NCBI RefSeq assembly: GCF_001699815.1
Contig: NZ_MCGB01000061.1
Span: 310,001 to 374,000, forward strand
Direction: 5' to 3'
From: Ralstonia pickettii
GTDB lineage: Bacteria; Pseudomonadota; Gammaproteobacteria; Burkholderiales; Burkholderiaceae
DNA: 64,000 nucleotides
Part shown: positions 33,916 through 42,414 of the stretch, piece after piece
Layout: the number at the start of each line of letters is the position of its first letter
Numbering within the stretch: position 1 is the stretch's first letter
Notes under the pieces: generated by a model
What the model was told of the DNA's origin: nothing
Database searches by the model: none
Seen by the model: only the letters and a program-made list of their open reading frames with translations
Program-made: the position numbers and the translations under genes

Positions 33916-36075
33916 ATGACTTCCGACACGAACCACGCCAACAACGGCAGCCGCCGCAACTTCCTCAAGATGGCCAGCACGGGGGCGATTTCCGCCGCTG
34001 CGCTCGCCGCCTTCCCGCCGTCGATCCGCCGTGCGCTCGCGATTCCCGCCAACAACGCCACCGGCACGATGCGCGACGTTGAGCACGTGGTGATCCTGAT
34101 GCAGGAGAACCGCTCGTTCGACAACTACTTCGGCACGCTGAAAGGTGTGCGCGGCTTTGGCGACCGCTTCCCCATCCCGCTGGCCGGCGGGCTGAACGTC
34201 TGGCAGCAGACCTATGTGCCAAGCAGCGGGCCGAGCCGCGTCGTGCTGCCGTACTACCTGGACAGCAGCGCCGGCAACGCGCAGCGCGTCTCCGGCACGC
34301 CACACAGCTACCCTGATGCGCAGAACGCATGGGACCTCGGCCGCATGAGCAAGTGGCCGACCTACAAGCAGACGCAGTCGATGGGCTACTACAAGCAGGC
34401 CGAGCTGGACTTCCAGTTCGCGCTGGCCAATGCCTTCACGCTGTGCGATGCGTACCACTGCGCCTTCCACGGCGGCACCAACACCAACCGCCTGTTCCAC
34501 TGGACGGGCACGAACGACCCGACCGGCGCTGCGGGCGGCCCCGTCATCGACAACAGCGGCGACCACCTCGATGCCAGCGTCACGTACAACTGGACGACCT
34601 ACCCCGAGCGCCTGCAAACGGCCGGCGTGTCGTGGAAGGTCTACCAGAACATGCCGGACAACTTCACCGACAACCCGCTCGCGGGGTTCAAGGCCTACCG
34701 CGATGCCAACGCCGCGCGCGGCAACCTTGCCGACGGCACGCCGTTCCCGCCGTACACGCCGGCCGACGAAACCGTCAGCCCGCTCATCAAGGGCATCGGC
34801 AACACCATGCCCGACGGCGGCTTCCTGCAGGCCTTGAAGGACGACATTGCCGCAGGCCTTCTGCCGCAGGTGTCGTGGATTGTCGCGCCGGCCACGTATT
34901 CCGAACACCCCGGCCCGTCGAGCCCCGTGCAGGGCGCGTGGTACACGCAGGAAGTGCTCAACGCACTCACCGCCAACCCGGCCGTGTGGAGCAAGACCGT
35001 GCTGTTCATCAACTTCGATGAGAACGACGGCTTCTTCGACCACGTGCCCCCGCCCGCGGCCCCTGCCTACGAAAACGGCGTGCTGGCCGGCAAATCGACC
35101 ATCAGCACGGCCGGCGAATACCACACGGACCAACACCCCTACGGCCCCGGCCCGCGTGTGCCGATGTACATCGTCTCGCCGTGGAGCCGTGGCGGCTGGG
35201 TCAACTCGCAGACGTTCGACCACACCTCGGTGCTGCGCTTCCTGGAACTGCGCTTCAACGTCAAGGAGACGAACATCAGCGCGTACCGCCGCGCCGTGCT
35301 GGGCGACCTGACCAGCGCCTTCAACTTCGTCAACCCGAACAACGAGACACTGCCGACGCTGCCAAGCCGCGACAAGGCAACCGCCGACGCCATCCGCACC
35401 GCGCAAGGGCTGCAGCCGCAGGTGCCGCTGCCCTCCGTCACGGCGCAGCAGATGCCTACACAAGCCACCGGCACCCGTCCCTCGCGGGCCCTGCCGTACG
35501 AGCTGCACGTCAGCGCCCGCGAAGACGCCACCAACCGCGCGCTGCGCCTGATCTTCAGCAACACCGGCACGGCCGCGGCTGTCTTCCACGTGTACGACCG
35601 CCTGCATCTGGACCGCGTGCCGCGCCGCTATGCGGTGGAGCCCGGCAAGATGCTCGACGACACGTGGGACGTGTTCACCGCAGACAAGGGCAAGTACGAC
35701 CTGTGGGTGCTGGGCCCCAACGGCTTCCACCGCGCGTTCTCGGGCGATGTGAGCGCCGTGTCGGCAGCGGGTTCGAGCGCACCGGAAATCCGCGTGTGCT
35801 ACGACCTGGCCAACGCCGAGGTCTACGTGACGATGATGAACACCGGCACCGCCGGCTGCACCTTCACAGTCAAGCCGAATGCGTACCGCAACGACGGCCC
35901 GTGGACGTACGACATCCCGGCCGGCAAGCAGCTCGACCAGCACTGGCCGATCGCGCGCCAGGGCAACTGGTACGACTTCACGGTGACGGTGCCGCAAGGC
36001 GGCTTCACGCGGCGCTTTGCCGGTCGCATGGAAACGGGCAAGGACAGCGTGTCCGACCCCGCGATGGGCACCTGA
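33916..36075 (+). CDS. plcN: Phospholipase C, Tat-exported (non-haemolytic type)
   Basis: Bacterial phospholipase C of the PlcH/PlcN acid-phosphatase-like family (719 residues, close to the usual 690-730), which hydrolyses phosphatidylcholine or related lipids. A Tat signal SRRNFLKMASTGAIS starts at about residue 13 and ends near ALAIPANN. The catalytic domain has the family start VEHVVILMQENRSFDNYFGT with metal-binding Glu/Asn, GVSWKVYQNMPDNFTDNP, and LFINFDENDGFFDHVPPP. Two C-terminal DUF756 modules follow (PYELHVSAREDATNRALRL and IRVCYDLANAEVYVTMMN). It needs folding before Tat export and then a type II secretion route. It is last in the three-gene unit and is followed by a strong terminator. 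Whether the true enzyme is haemolytic (plcH) cannot be read from sequence. Confidence 0.93.
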   Translation: MTSDTNHANNGSRRNFLKMASTGAISAAALAAFPPSIRRALAIPANNATGTMRDVEHVVILMQENRSFDNYFGTLKGVRGFGDRFPIPLAGGLNVWQQTYVPSSGPSRVVLPYYLDSSAGNAQRVSGTPHSYPDAQNAWDLGRMSKWPTYKQTQSMGYYKQAELDFQFALANAFTLCDAYHCAFHGGTNTNRLFHWTGTNDPTGAAGGPVIDNSGDHLDASVTYNWTTYPERLQTAGVSWKVYQNMPDNFTDNPLAGFKAYRDANAARGNLADGTPFPPYTPADETVSPLIKGIGNTMPDGGFLQALKDDIAAGLLPQVSWIVAPATYSEHPGPSSPVQGAWYTQEVLNALTANPAVWSKTVLFINFDENDGFFDHVPPPAAPAYENGVLAGKSTISTAGEYHTDQHPYGPGPRVPMYIVSPWSRGGWVNSQTFDHTSVLRFLELRFNVKETNISAYRRAVLGDLTSAFNFVNPNNETLPTLPSRDKATADAIRTAQGLQPQVPLPSVTAQQMPTQATGTRPSRALPYELHVSAREDATNRALRLIFSNTGTAAAVFHVYDRLHLDRVPRRYAVEPGKMLDDTWDVFTADKGKYDLWVLGPNGFHRAFSGDVSAVSAAGSSAPEIRVCYDLANAEVYVTMMNTGTAGCTFTVKPNAYRNDGPWTYDIPAGKQLDQHWPIARQGNWYDFTVTVPQGGFTRRFAGRMETGKDSVSDPAMGT

Positions 36076-36112
36076 GGCTGGCAGTGAAGTAGAAGGATCA
36101 GCAGGGGAAAAC

Positions 36113-36150
36113 GCGGGCAGCCTTCGAAAGGAGGCTGCCCGCTTGCGTTT
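36113..36150 (+). terminator. Rho-independent terminator of the plcN unit
   Basis: A perfect 11-bp stem GCGGGCAGCCT/AGGCTGCCCGC (36113-36123 and 36132-36142) with loop TCGAAAGG is followed by TTGCGTTT, 38 bases past the plcN stop. Confidence 0.8.
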
Positions 36151-36254
36151 CGGCGTCCGCGCAGCGAGCGGTGGACTGCGCGGGCCGCGCTCGGCCTGCG
36201 GCGTGTCGGCCTCGGAGGGTCGAAGGCCACGGTTTCGCCCCGACGCTTGGGCCT

Positions 36255-36640
36255 CTCATCATGACGTTCGAGACATTTATCCCCTCGCGTGGGGCTCACA
36301 CCGTCGTGTTCGGGGTTCAACTGTCGTGCGCGAGCCTCAGCCCCTGGAATCGCTCACGGAATGATGGACGAAGTGAGCCTTGGAGGGTCGCGCTTCAGGG
36401 TTTCACACTCGCACGCGAGCCTCGGACCGTGACGCTCCACGGTTTTACTGTCGTGCGTGAGCCTCAAAGACTGGAGACATCCACAGTTTTACCCTCCTGC
36501 GCGAACCTCGGACTGTGGCGTTCCACGGTTTTAGGCTCGCGTGCGGCGCCTGGACATTGACGTTCCACAGTCTCACCCTCGTGCCTGAGCTTTGGAGGGT
36601 GACACTCCACGGTTTTACCCTCGCACGTGAGCCGCAGACC
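36255..36640. repeat. Degenerate 42-bp tandem repeat array
   Basis: About nine diverged units share a core such as CCACGGTTTTACCCTCGCAC then GTGAGCCTC. Core copies start at 36395, 36437, 36481, 36523, 36565 and 36607: 42-bp steps with one 44-bp step; weaker copies extend left to about 36255. The period equals 14 codons, so open frames on both strands yield peptide repeats (TLHGFTLAREPRTV on plus), but frames are interrupted and no start signal is seen. Confidence 0.8.
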
Positions 36641-36729
36641 GTGAGGCGTCGGCGCCTTACCGCCGTGTGCCGGCGCCGCGCCGAGGTGCGCCGCCTTTCT
36701 ACCTTGGCGAGCGAACGGGGGTTGTCGCG

Positions 36730-37326
36730 TCAGAGCGCGTGCTGATACGGAAACAACGCCGCGTTGAACCCGCCGAGCGCGCGCAGATGCACCCAGTCGA
36801 AATGCGGTCCCGGGTCCGTCTTGCGGCCCGGCGCAATGTCCGAGTGACCGGCGATTGCTGCGATCGGATACGCCGCACAGATCGCCCGCACAAGCGACGC
36901 CGTAGCGACGTACTGCTCAGGCGTGAAGGGCAGATCATCGGTGCCCTCGATTTCGATGCCGATCGAGAAATCGTTGCAGCGCGTGCGGCCGAAGAAGTCC
37001 GACGCACCGGCATGCCAGGCACGCGCGTCGCACGAAGCAAATTGCACGCATTCGCCCGTGCGGCGGACGAAGAAATGCGCCGACACGCGCACGCCGCGCA
37101 ACTGATCGAAGTACGGATGCGCGTCGCAGTCAAGCGTGTTGGTGAAGAAGTCGAGCACGTGGCAGGTGCCGAAGTCGGCCGCGGATTGCGCAGGCGGCAG
37201 GCTGATGTTGTGCAGCACGATCAGGTCGATGGGCATGCCTTCGGGCCGTGCGTCGATATTCGGCGAGGGATGGCGGCGCGCGCCATCCACCCATCCGTCA
37301 GCGCCGACGTGCAACCGTTCAGGCAT
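36730..37326 (-). CDS. ampD: 1,6-anhydro-N-acetylmuramyl-L-alanine amidase AmpD
   Basis: Cytoplasmic zinc amidase of the peptidoglycan recycling pathway, 198 residues (E. coli AmpD has 183). It removes the peptide from anhydro-muropeptides; its loss often raises AmpC beta-lactamase. The fold is clear and the zinc ligands are predicted at His39 (IVLHNIS), His161 (IAGHSDI) and Asp171 (RKTDPGPHFDW). VSAHFFVRRTGECVQFASCD and AWHAGASDFFGR are family signatures. Its start overlaps the end of pilR by eight bases on the same strand, so it is probably translated with it. The tandem repeat array lies at its 3' end. Confidence 0.93.
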   Translation of the reverse strand: MPERLHVGADGWVDGARRHPSPNIDARPEGMPIDLIVLHNISLPPAQSAADFGTCHVLDFFTNTLDCDAHPYFDQLRGVRVSAHFFVRRTGECVQFASCDARAWHAGASDFFGRTRCNDFSIGIEIEGTDDLPFTPEQYVATASLVRAICAAYPIAAIAGHSDIAPGRKTDPGPHFDWVHLRALGGFNAALFPYQHAL

Positions 37327-38944
37327 CGCCGTTCAGCCCATTTCCGGCCGGTTCACCGACGCTGCCCGGCGACGCTTCAACGTCCCGCGGATCACGAATG
37401 CCAAGCTGCTGCATGCGATAGCGCAACTGGCGGAATGACAGCCCAAGCAGCTTGGCGGCCGCCGTACGGTTGAAGCCGGTCTGGTCCAGCGCGGCCAGGA
37501 TCACGTTGCGCTCGACCGACTCCAGGTAGGCCGGCAGATCGATCGGCAGCGAAACGCTCGGCAGGGCCGGCTCCGCCGGCTGCGCAACGGGTGCCGGCTC
37601 GGGCTGTGCGACCGGTTGCGGCATCCCCAAGGGGCTTGGCACCGGCGCCGGCATGTAGACGGCATCAGGCCAACTCGTCATCGGCGCCGGCGACATCGGG
37701 TGATGGGCCGCTGCGGCAGCCTGCGCCTCGCGCGTGCGGTGGAACAGCGGCGAGCGTTCGATCTCGGCTCCCAGCGCGCCAAGGTCGTCCACGTCGATCG
37801 ACTCGCCTTCCGCAAAGGCGTAAGCGCGCTCCAGCAGGTTCTCCAGCTCGCGCACGTTGCCCGGGAACGGATACGCGCACAGTTGCTGCAGCGCCGGTCG
37901 CGTCAGGCGCTTGGGGCGCGGATCGCCGTAGCGGCTGGCGAGCTGTTCGAGCAGCACGCCGGCCAGCACGGGCACGTCTTCGGCACGCTCGCGCAGCGTG
38001 GGCATGCGCAGTTCCAGCACGTTCAGGCGGTAGAACAAGTCTTCGCGGAAACGGCCAGCGGCCACCAGACGGGCCAGATTCTGGTGGCTCGCGCACACGA
38101 CGCGCACATCGACGGGGTCTTCACGGCTTTCGCCGATCTTGCGTACGCGACGCTCCTGCAACGCACGCAGCAGTTTCACCTGCATGGTGAGCGGCAGGTC
38201 GGCCACTTCATCGAGCATGAGCGTGCCGCCGTTGGCGGCCTGGAAGAAGCCCTGGCGATCAGTGTCGGCGCCGGTAAAAGCGCCCTTCACGTAGCCGAAA
38301 AACTCGGCCTCCATCAGGTTCTCGGGAATCGCGCCGCAGTTGACCGCCACGAACGGCCGCGATGCACGCGCAGACAGCGCATGCACGGCGCGCGCCGCAC
38401 GCTCCTTGCCGCTGCCGGATTCGCCGCTGATCACCACCGGCGCCATGCTGCGTGCCAGGCGCATCAGCGAGCGGCGCACTTCCTGCATCGCAGCGGAATG
38501 CCCGGGCAGCAGGTCGTTGGTGCGCTCGGCCAGATCGGCGTTGCCCGGGTCGGGATCGCGCTGCTGGCGGCCCAGCGCGTTGAGCACGAGGCTGCGCAAC
38601 TGATCAAGCGAGAGCGGCTTGGCGATGTAGTCGAACGCGCCGGCCTTGAGCGCTTCCACCGCGTTCTCGGCGCTGCCATAGGCGGTGATGACGGCCACCG
38701 GCGTGCGGTCGGCCGTGGCAGAAAGCTGGCGCACGAGTTCGATGCCCAGGCCATCGCCCAGGCGCATGTCGGTCAGCACAAGTGCGAAGCGCTGGCGAGA
38801 GAGCGCCTCGCGCGCCTCGGCCAGCCCGCTGGCGAGCACGACGTCGTGCCCCATGCGGCGCAGGGAAATCTCCAGCAGCTCGCGCAGGTCGGCTTCGTCA
38901 TCGACGACGAGAATGGGTTCGCGAACGATGGCGGCTTTGGACAT
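37319..38944 (-). CDS. pilR: Sigma-54 response regulator PilR
   Basis: NtrC-type activator of 541 residues that, when phosphorylated by PilS, switches on sigma-54 promoters such as that of pilA. Residues about 10-125 form a receiver (ILVVDDEADLRELLEISLRR with phospho-Asp in LVLTDMRLGDG, then AFDYIAKPLS). The AAA+ domain at about 155-390 has GESGSGKERAARAVH, the sigma-54 contact loop FFGYVKGAFTGAD and GGTLMLDEVADLP. A Pro/Ala linker leads to a Fis-type HTH (NRTAAAKLLGLSFRQLRYRM). It follows pilS by 39 bases. The sensor's small membrane-anchored form supports PilSR rather than NtrBC. Confidence 0.88.
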   Translation of the reverse strand: MSKAAIVREPILVVDDEADLRELLEISLRRMGHDVVLASGLAEAREALSRQRFALVLTDMRLGDGLGIELVRQLSATADRTPVAVITAYGSAENAVEALKAGAFDYIAKPLSLDQLRSLVLNALGRQQRDPDPGNADLAERTNDLLPGHSAAMQEVRRSLMRLARSMAPVVISGESGSGKERAARAVHALSARASRPFVAVNCGAIPENLMEAEFFGYVKGAFTGADTDRQGFFQAANGGTLMLDEVADLPLTMQVKLLRALQERRVRKIGESREDPVDVRVVCASHQNLARLVAAGRFREDLFYRLNVLELRMPTLRERAEDVPVLAGVLLEQLASRYGDPRPKRLTRPALQQLCAYPFPGNVRELENLLERAYAFAEGESIDVDDLGALGAEIERSPLFHRTREAQAAAAAHHPMSPAPMTSWPDAVYMPAPVPSPLGMPQPVAQPEPAPVAQPAEPALPSVSLPIDLPAYLESVERNVILAALDQTGFNRTAAAKLLGLSFRQLRYRMQQLGIRDPRDVEASPGSVGEPAGNGLNGDA

Positions 38945-38983
38945 GAATCAGCAGAAGATCGGCGGAAATTCGCAGCCGGCGGA

Positions 38984-41023
38984 TCATTCCGCTACGGCCA
39001 GGGCAGGTTGGTCAAACATCAGGGTGATGACGAAGGCCCGTCGCGGCAACGTGTCGCGCGCCTCCATGGTCAACGCTCCGGTGCGATCGAGCAAGGATTC
39101 CAGTGCGATGGCGCCATAACGGATCTGCGCATCGTTGGCGCTGCACAACTCGCGCGCCATGTAGAGGCCCAGGCCAGTGCCTTGGGCGTCATTCGTGAAG
39201 AACGGCTCGAACAGGCTGCGCTGCTGCTCGGTGGGCACTTCCGGGCCGTCGTTCCAGATCACGAGTTCGGCGTGGGTCTCGTCCAGCGCGTAGGCTGCCA
39301 GCTGGATCGAACCTGGCACACGGCGGCAATAGCGCAGCGCGTTGTCGAGCATGTTGCCCACCACCTGCTGCAACTGCGCCGGGTCGAAGAGCACGGGCTT
39401 GTCCAGGTCGACCGCCACGCGCACGAGGTTCGGGTTGATCTCGGTCGCTTCGCCTGCGCGGCGCAGGGCTTCGGCACGCCAGCGCTCGACCACTTCCGGT
39501 AACACCTGCGCCAGTTGCACGCGCACGCGTTCGCCACGCGGGCGGCGCGAGAGCATCAGCACGTCGGCGACCACCTGGTCGAGCCGGCGCACGTTGTCGC
39601 GGATGATGCGCAGCAGGCGCGTCTCCACGCCCGAGCTTTCCAGGCGGACATGTGTACCGCCATCATGGCCGTCGCCCGGGTCGTCCAGCAGTTCGGCGGC
39701 CTGGCTGATCGCAGCCAACGGGTTGCGGATCTGGTGCGCGACGCTGGCCACCAGCCGCCCCATCGAGGCCAGCTTTTCCTGCTGCGCCTGCTCCGCCACA
39801 CGCTCCCAGCTTTCCACGTGGACCAGCACGGTGTCATGCAACTCGTGGCGCAGAAACGCTTCGTCATCCACAGACCAGCCCTGCGTGATCGCCTCGGCCG
39901 ATGGAATGCGAGGACGCATCTCGCCGCCCTCGCCCGGCAGGCCCAGGCCGATCGAGCTGACAAGGCTATCCATATAGACGCTGCGCAGGTTGGCCAGGCT
40001 CGGCAGGATGAAGCGCAAGCGCAGCCGGGCGCTCAACATGGCGCGGCCACCCCGGCCGCCCGAGGCGATGGGCAGCAGGTCGAGAATGCGCGGTGCATCG
40101 TCGTCACCGGTGCCATCGGCGGGGCGGCTCTTGCGGCGCAGCCACTGACGCAGCGTTTCGAGCAGCGGACGCAGGTGCGGCACGTCCTTCAGGTCGAACA
40201 ACATCGCACCGCTGCCGACAAACGCGCTCTGCGGCACGCCCAGCAGCATGGCTGCGGCCGGGTTGGCGGCAACGACGCGGCCGTCGGCACGCACCAGCAT
40301 CACGCCGTCCTGCATGTCGTAGACCATCAGGCGGTTGACGAGCTGTTGCAGGCGCAACTCCCGCTCGCGGGCCATCGTCAACCGTTCCTGCGCAACCTGA
40401 CGGTGCGACAGGCCGTACATCATCGACGCGGCCATCATGTAGACCAGGCCGTACAGCCCGGCGGATGCCAACCCCGGCGCAATCACGCCCTCGCGCATCA
40501 TCTGCAGGAACGGATCGGTCAGCACCACGATCGACGCCACTGCCGCCGTGAACAGCGCGAAGAGCAGGCTCGTGAGCGCACCGGCGGCCAGCACCGGCAC
40601 CAGCAGTACCATTGCCACGCTCGCCGACAGCCGCGAGAGCGTGGCGTATGCCAGCCCCAGAAAGAGCAGATCGAGCACCACATCCAGCCGGACGCGGAAT
40701 TGGAATCGCGTGCGCCACCAGCCGGCTGCGGCAAGGATGAGCAGGGCCATCGCCAGATACGGCAGCGTCAGGCTGAGCAGCGCTTCGCTATTGGGCAGGC
40801 CGGCTGCTTCGTTGTGCTCGCGCGGCACCATCACGAACAGCAACAGCACCAGCGCCACGGCGGCGCGGCTGAAGGCGAAATAGCGCAGCAGGCGCCACTG
40901 GAACTCAGGCGGATCAGGCTCCAGCCAGACTGATCGGAGTGCGCGCCAGGCGTTCAGGCGCGAGAGCAGCCTGCGGGCGGTGGACGGTGTTGCCCGCGCG
41001 TCACCCGACGCGTCGGGCGTCAT
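38984..41023 (-). CDS. pilS: Sensor histidine kinase PilS
   Basis: Membrane kinase of 679 residues. Several hydrophobic helices occupy about 55-215 (FAFSRAAVALVLLLFVMVP, LLSLTLPYLAMALLILAAAG and others), as expected of the six-helix PilS sensor. A PAS-like part follows (LMVYDMQDGVMLVRADGRVV). The phospho-acceptor is His in LVASVAHQIRNPLAAISQAA, and the ATPase domain has NMLDNALRYC (N box) and GTGLGLYMARELC (G2 box). It is expected to signal to PilR just downstream. Its start overlaps the small upstream gene by four bases, giving one transcription unit ypjD-like/PP0621-like/pilS/pilR/ampD. Confidence 0.88.
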   Translation of the reverse strand: MTPDASGDARATPSTARRLLSRLNAWRALRSVWLEPDPPEFQWRLLRYFAFSRAAVALVLLLFVMVPREHNEAAGLPNSEALLSLTLPYLAMALLILAAAGWWRTRFQFRVRLDVVLDLLFLGLAYATLSRLSASVAMVLLVPVLAAGALTSLLFALFTAAVASIVVLTDPFLQMMREGVIAPGLASAGLYGLVYMMAASMMYGLSHRQVAQERLTMARERELRLQQLVNRLMVYDMQDGVMLVRADGRVVAANPAAAMLLGVPQSAFVGSGAMLFDLKDVPHLRPLLETLRQWLRRKSRPADGTGDDDAPRILDLLPIASGGRGGRAMLSARLRLRFILPSLANLRSVYMDSLVSSIGLGLPGEGGEMRPRIPSAEAITQGWSVDDEAFLRHELHDTVLVHVESWERVAEQAQQEKLASMGRLVASVAHQIRNPLAAISQAAELLDDPGDGHDGGTHVRLESSGVETRLLRIIRDNVRRLDQVVADVLMLSRRPRGERVRVQLAQVLPEVVERWRAEALRRAGEATEINPNLVRVAVDLDKPVLFDPAQLQQVVGNMLDNALRYCRRVPGSIQLAAYALDETHAELVIWNDGPEVPTEQQRSLFEPFFTNDAQGTGLGLYMARELCSANDAQIRYGAIALESLLDRTGALTMEARDTLPRRAFVITLMFDQPALAVAE

Positions 41024-41286
41024 GTGTTGCCCCGGTCAGCATGCTCGGGGCAGCGATAGCGGCCGCCCGGCAGCGCGATCATGCCGGTGCGCGGCGCGTG
41101 CACGCCGCACACGGCACATTGCTCGATGGGCTGAGAGGCCTCGGGCTCAGGCGTGCGCTTGGCTGAGCCCTGTCCGCCCGAGGCTGTCTGGCGCTGCCCC
41201 GAGGAACGGGACGAACGCGTCCCCAGGCGGCTCAACCACCACCAGCCGGCGAGCAGCATCAGGATCAGCAGGACGGGACGGGACAT
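41020..41286 (-). CDS. PP0621-family small membrane protein
   Basis: Protein of 88 residues. An N-terminal membrane helix (VLLILMLLAGWWWLSRLG) is followed by a basic Gln/Ser linker, and the C-terminal end carries ECAVCGVHAP-like zinc knuckle residues: Cys-x-x-Cys in QCAVCGVH and later His and Cys in YRCPEHADRG. This matches the PP0621 family of unknown function that often precedes pilS. It overlaps pilS by four bases and lies 45 bases after the cytochrome assembly gene. Confidence 0.72.
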   Translation of the reverse strand: MSRPVLLILMLLAGWWWLSRLGTRSSRSSGQRQTASGGQGSAKRTPEPEASQPIEQCAVCGVHAPRTGMIALPGGRYRCPEHADRGNT

Positions 41287-41331
41287 GGGGAACTGACAAG
41301 GACAAGTAACGGCGCAGGCGCCAGGAACGCA

Positions 41332-42240
41332 CTAGGCGCGATGCAGGATGACTTCGAGCACGAAGCGGCTGCCCACGTACGCCAGCATCAGGATCGCGAA
41401 GGCCGCCATCACCCAGCGCAGCGCCACGCGTCCGCGCCAGCCGCGAAAACGCCGACCGATCAGAATGCCGCCGAACATCACCCACGACAGCACGGCAAAG
41501 ATATTCTTGTGATCGAAATGGAAAGCGCTGTGAAACAGCTGCTCGGAGAACAGCACGCCCGAGGCGATCGTCAGCGTCAGCAGAACGAAGCCCGCCCCGA
41601 TCAGCCGGAACAGCAGTTTTTCGAGCGTGAGCAGCGGCGGCAGCAGATCCAGCCAACGGCCGAACCCGCTTGCCTCCGGGCGGTTGATGGTGTGCAGGCG
41701 GCGCTCTGCAGCCAGCATGAGGATCGCGTGGAATGCCGCTAGCGTGAACAGCCCGTAGGCGACGTTGGCAATAGCGAAGTGCAGCTTGAACAGGGGGCTG
41801 GCCGCATAGCCGAGAATTTGCGTGCCCGGAAAGGCCAATGGCAGCAGACTTCCGACCAGCGCCACTGGCATCACGAGCAAGCCGAGGCCGGCCAGCGAGA
41901 AGAAGAGGCTTTCGATCCAGAAAATGCCCACGCCCAGCCACAGCATGGCCGACAGCGCATAGGCAAAGCCAAATATCATGGCGCTGGCCGGGAAGATCGT
42001 CTCGTGCAGCAGGAACCCGTGCGCGATCAAGGCGGCCAGCAGACCCCAGCGCCACCAGCCCGGGACAGTGTCAGCAGCCCCCGGAGGCGGCGGAACGAGC
42101 ACCGTGGCACCCGGCGACTGACCGCCTGCCGCCATGGCTCCCGCCGGCGCCCGGGCACCCAGTCCACCGCGTCGCGCCCACGCTACCGAAGCGAGGATGC
42201 CGTAGAGAAGCGCCGTCAGCGCATACAGTACAATTGCCAT
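41332..42240 (-). CDS. Cytochrome c assembly-type membrane protein (YpjD/CcsA-like)
   Basis: Polytopic protein of 302 residues resembling inner-membrane YpjD and the CcmC/CcsA haem-handling family (cytochrome C assembly domain). Several membrane helices are visible (WGLLAALIAHGFLLHETIF, AYALSAMLWLGVGIFWIESL, FHAILMLAAERRLHT), with the usual WxWxE-like area replaced by shorter segments and paired His residues (AHGFLLHE, HFAIANVAYG, HSAFHFDHKNIFA). It may influence c-type cytochrome maturation; direct evidence is lacking. ATG 42240 is used; a GTG two codons upstream is also possible. It is divergent from ffh. Confidence 0.78.
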   Translation of the reverse strand: MAIVLYALTALLYGILASVAWARRGGLGARAPAGAMAAGGQSPGATVLVPPPPGAADTVPGWWRWGLLAALIAHGFLLHETIFPASAMIFGFAYALSAMLWLGVGIFWIESLFFSLAGLGLLVMPVALVGSLLPLAFPGTQILGYAASPLFKLHFAIANVAYGLFTLAAFHAILMLAAERRLHTINRPEASGFGRWLDLLPPLLTLEKLLFRLIGAGFVLLTLTIASGVLFSEQLFHSAFHFDHKNIFAVLSWVMFGGILIGRRFRGWRGRVALRWVMAAFAILMLAYVGSRFVLEVILHRA

Positions 42241-42414
42241 TTGCACAGTTTACCGCAGCGCACCCCAGTTTTGGCTGGGGCCCGCCCCCCGCCGAAAGCC
42301 TCGTTGGGCGGCAACGCAACATGCGCGCATTGAACACATTCCCAGCCGGTGCGAACCAAACGCGCCCCGGCCGCCTCTTCATCCCGTCCCCAATTCCGGA
42401 TTCCTGTCACTGTC

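Noticed and set aside
31537-35997. 1486-codon minus-strand open frame over the phosphoesterase genes
   Set aside because: It lies antisense to three well-supported genes, has repetitive Arg/His/Val composition and no start signal.
36255-36640. CRISPR array in the plcN-ampD gap
   Set aside because: The units are contiguous and diverged with no constant spacers, and no cas gene is nearby.
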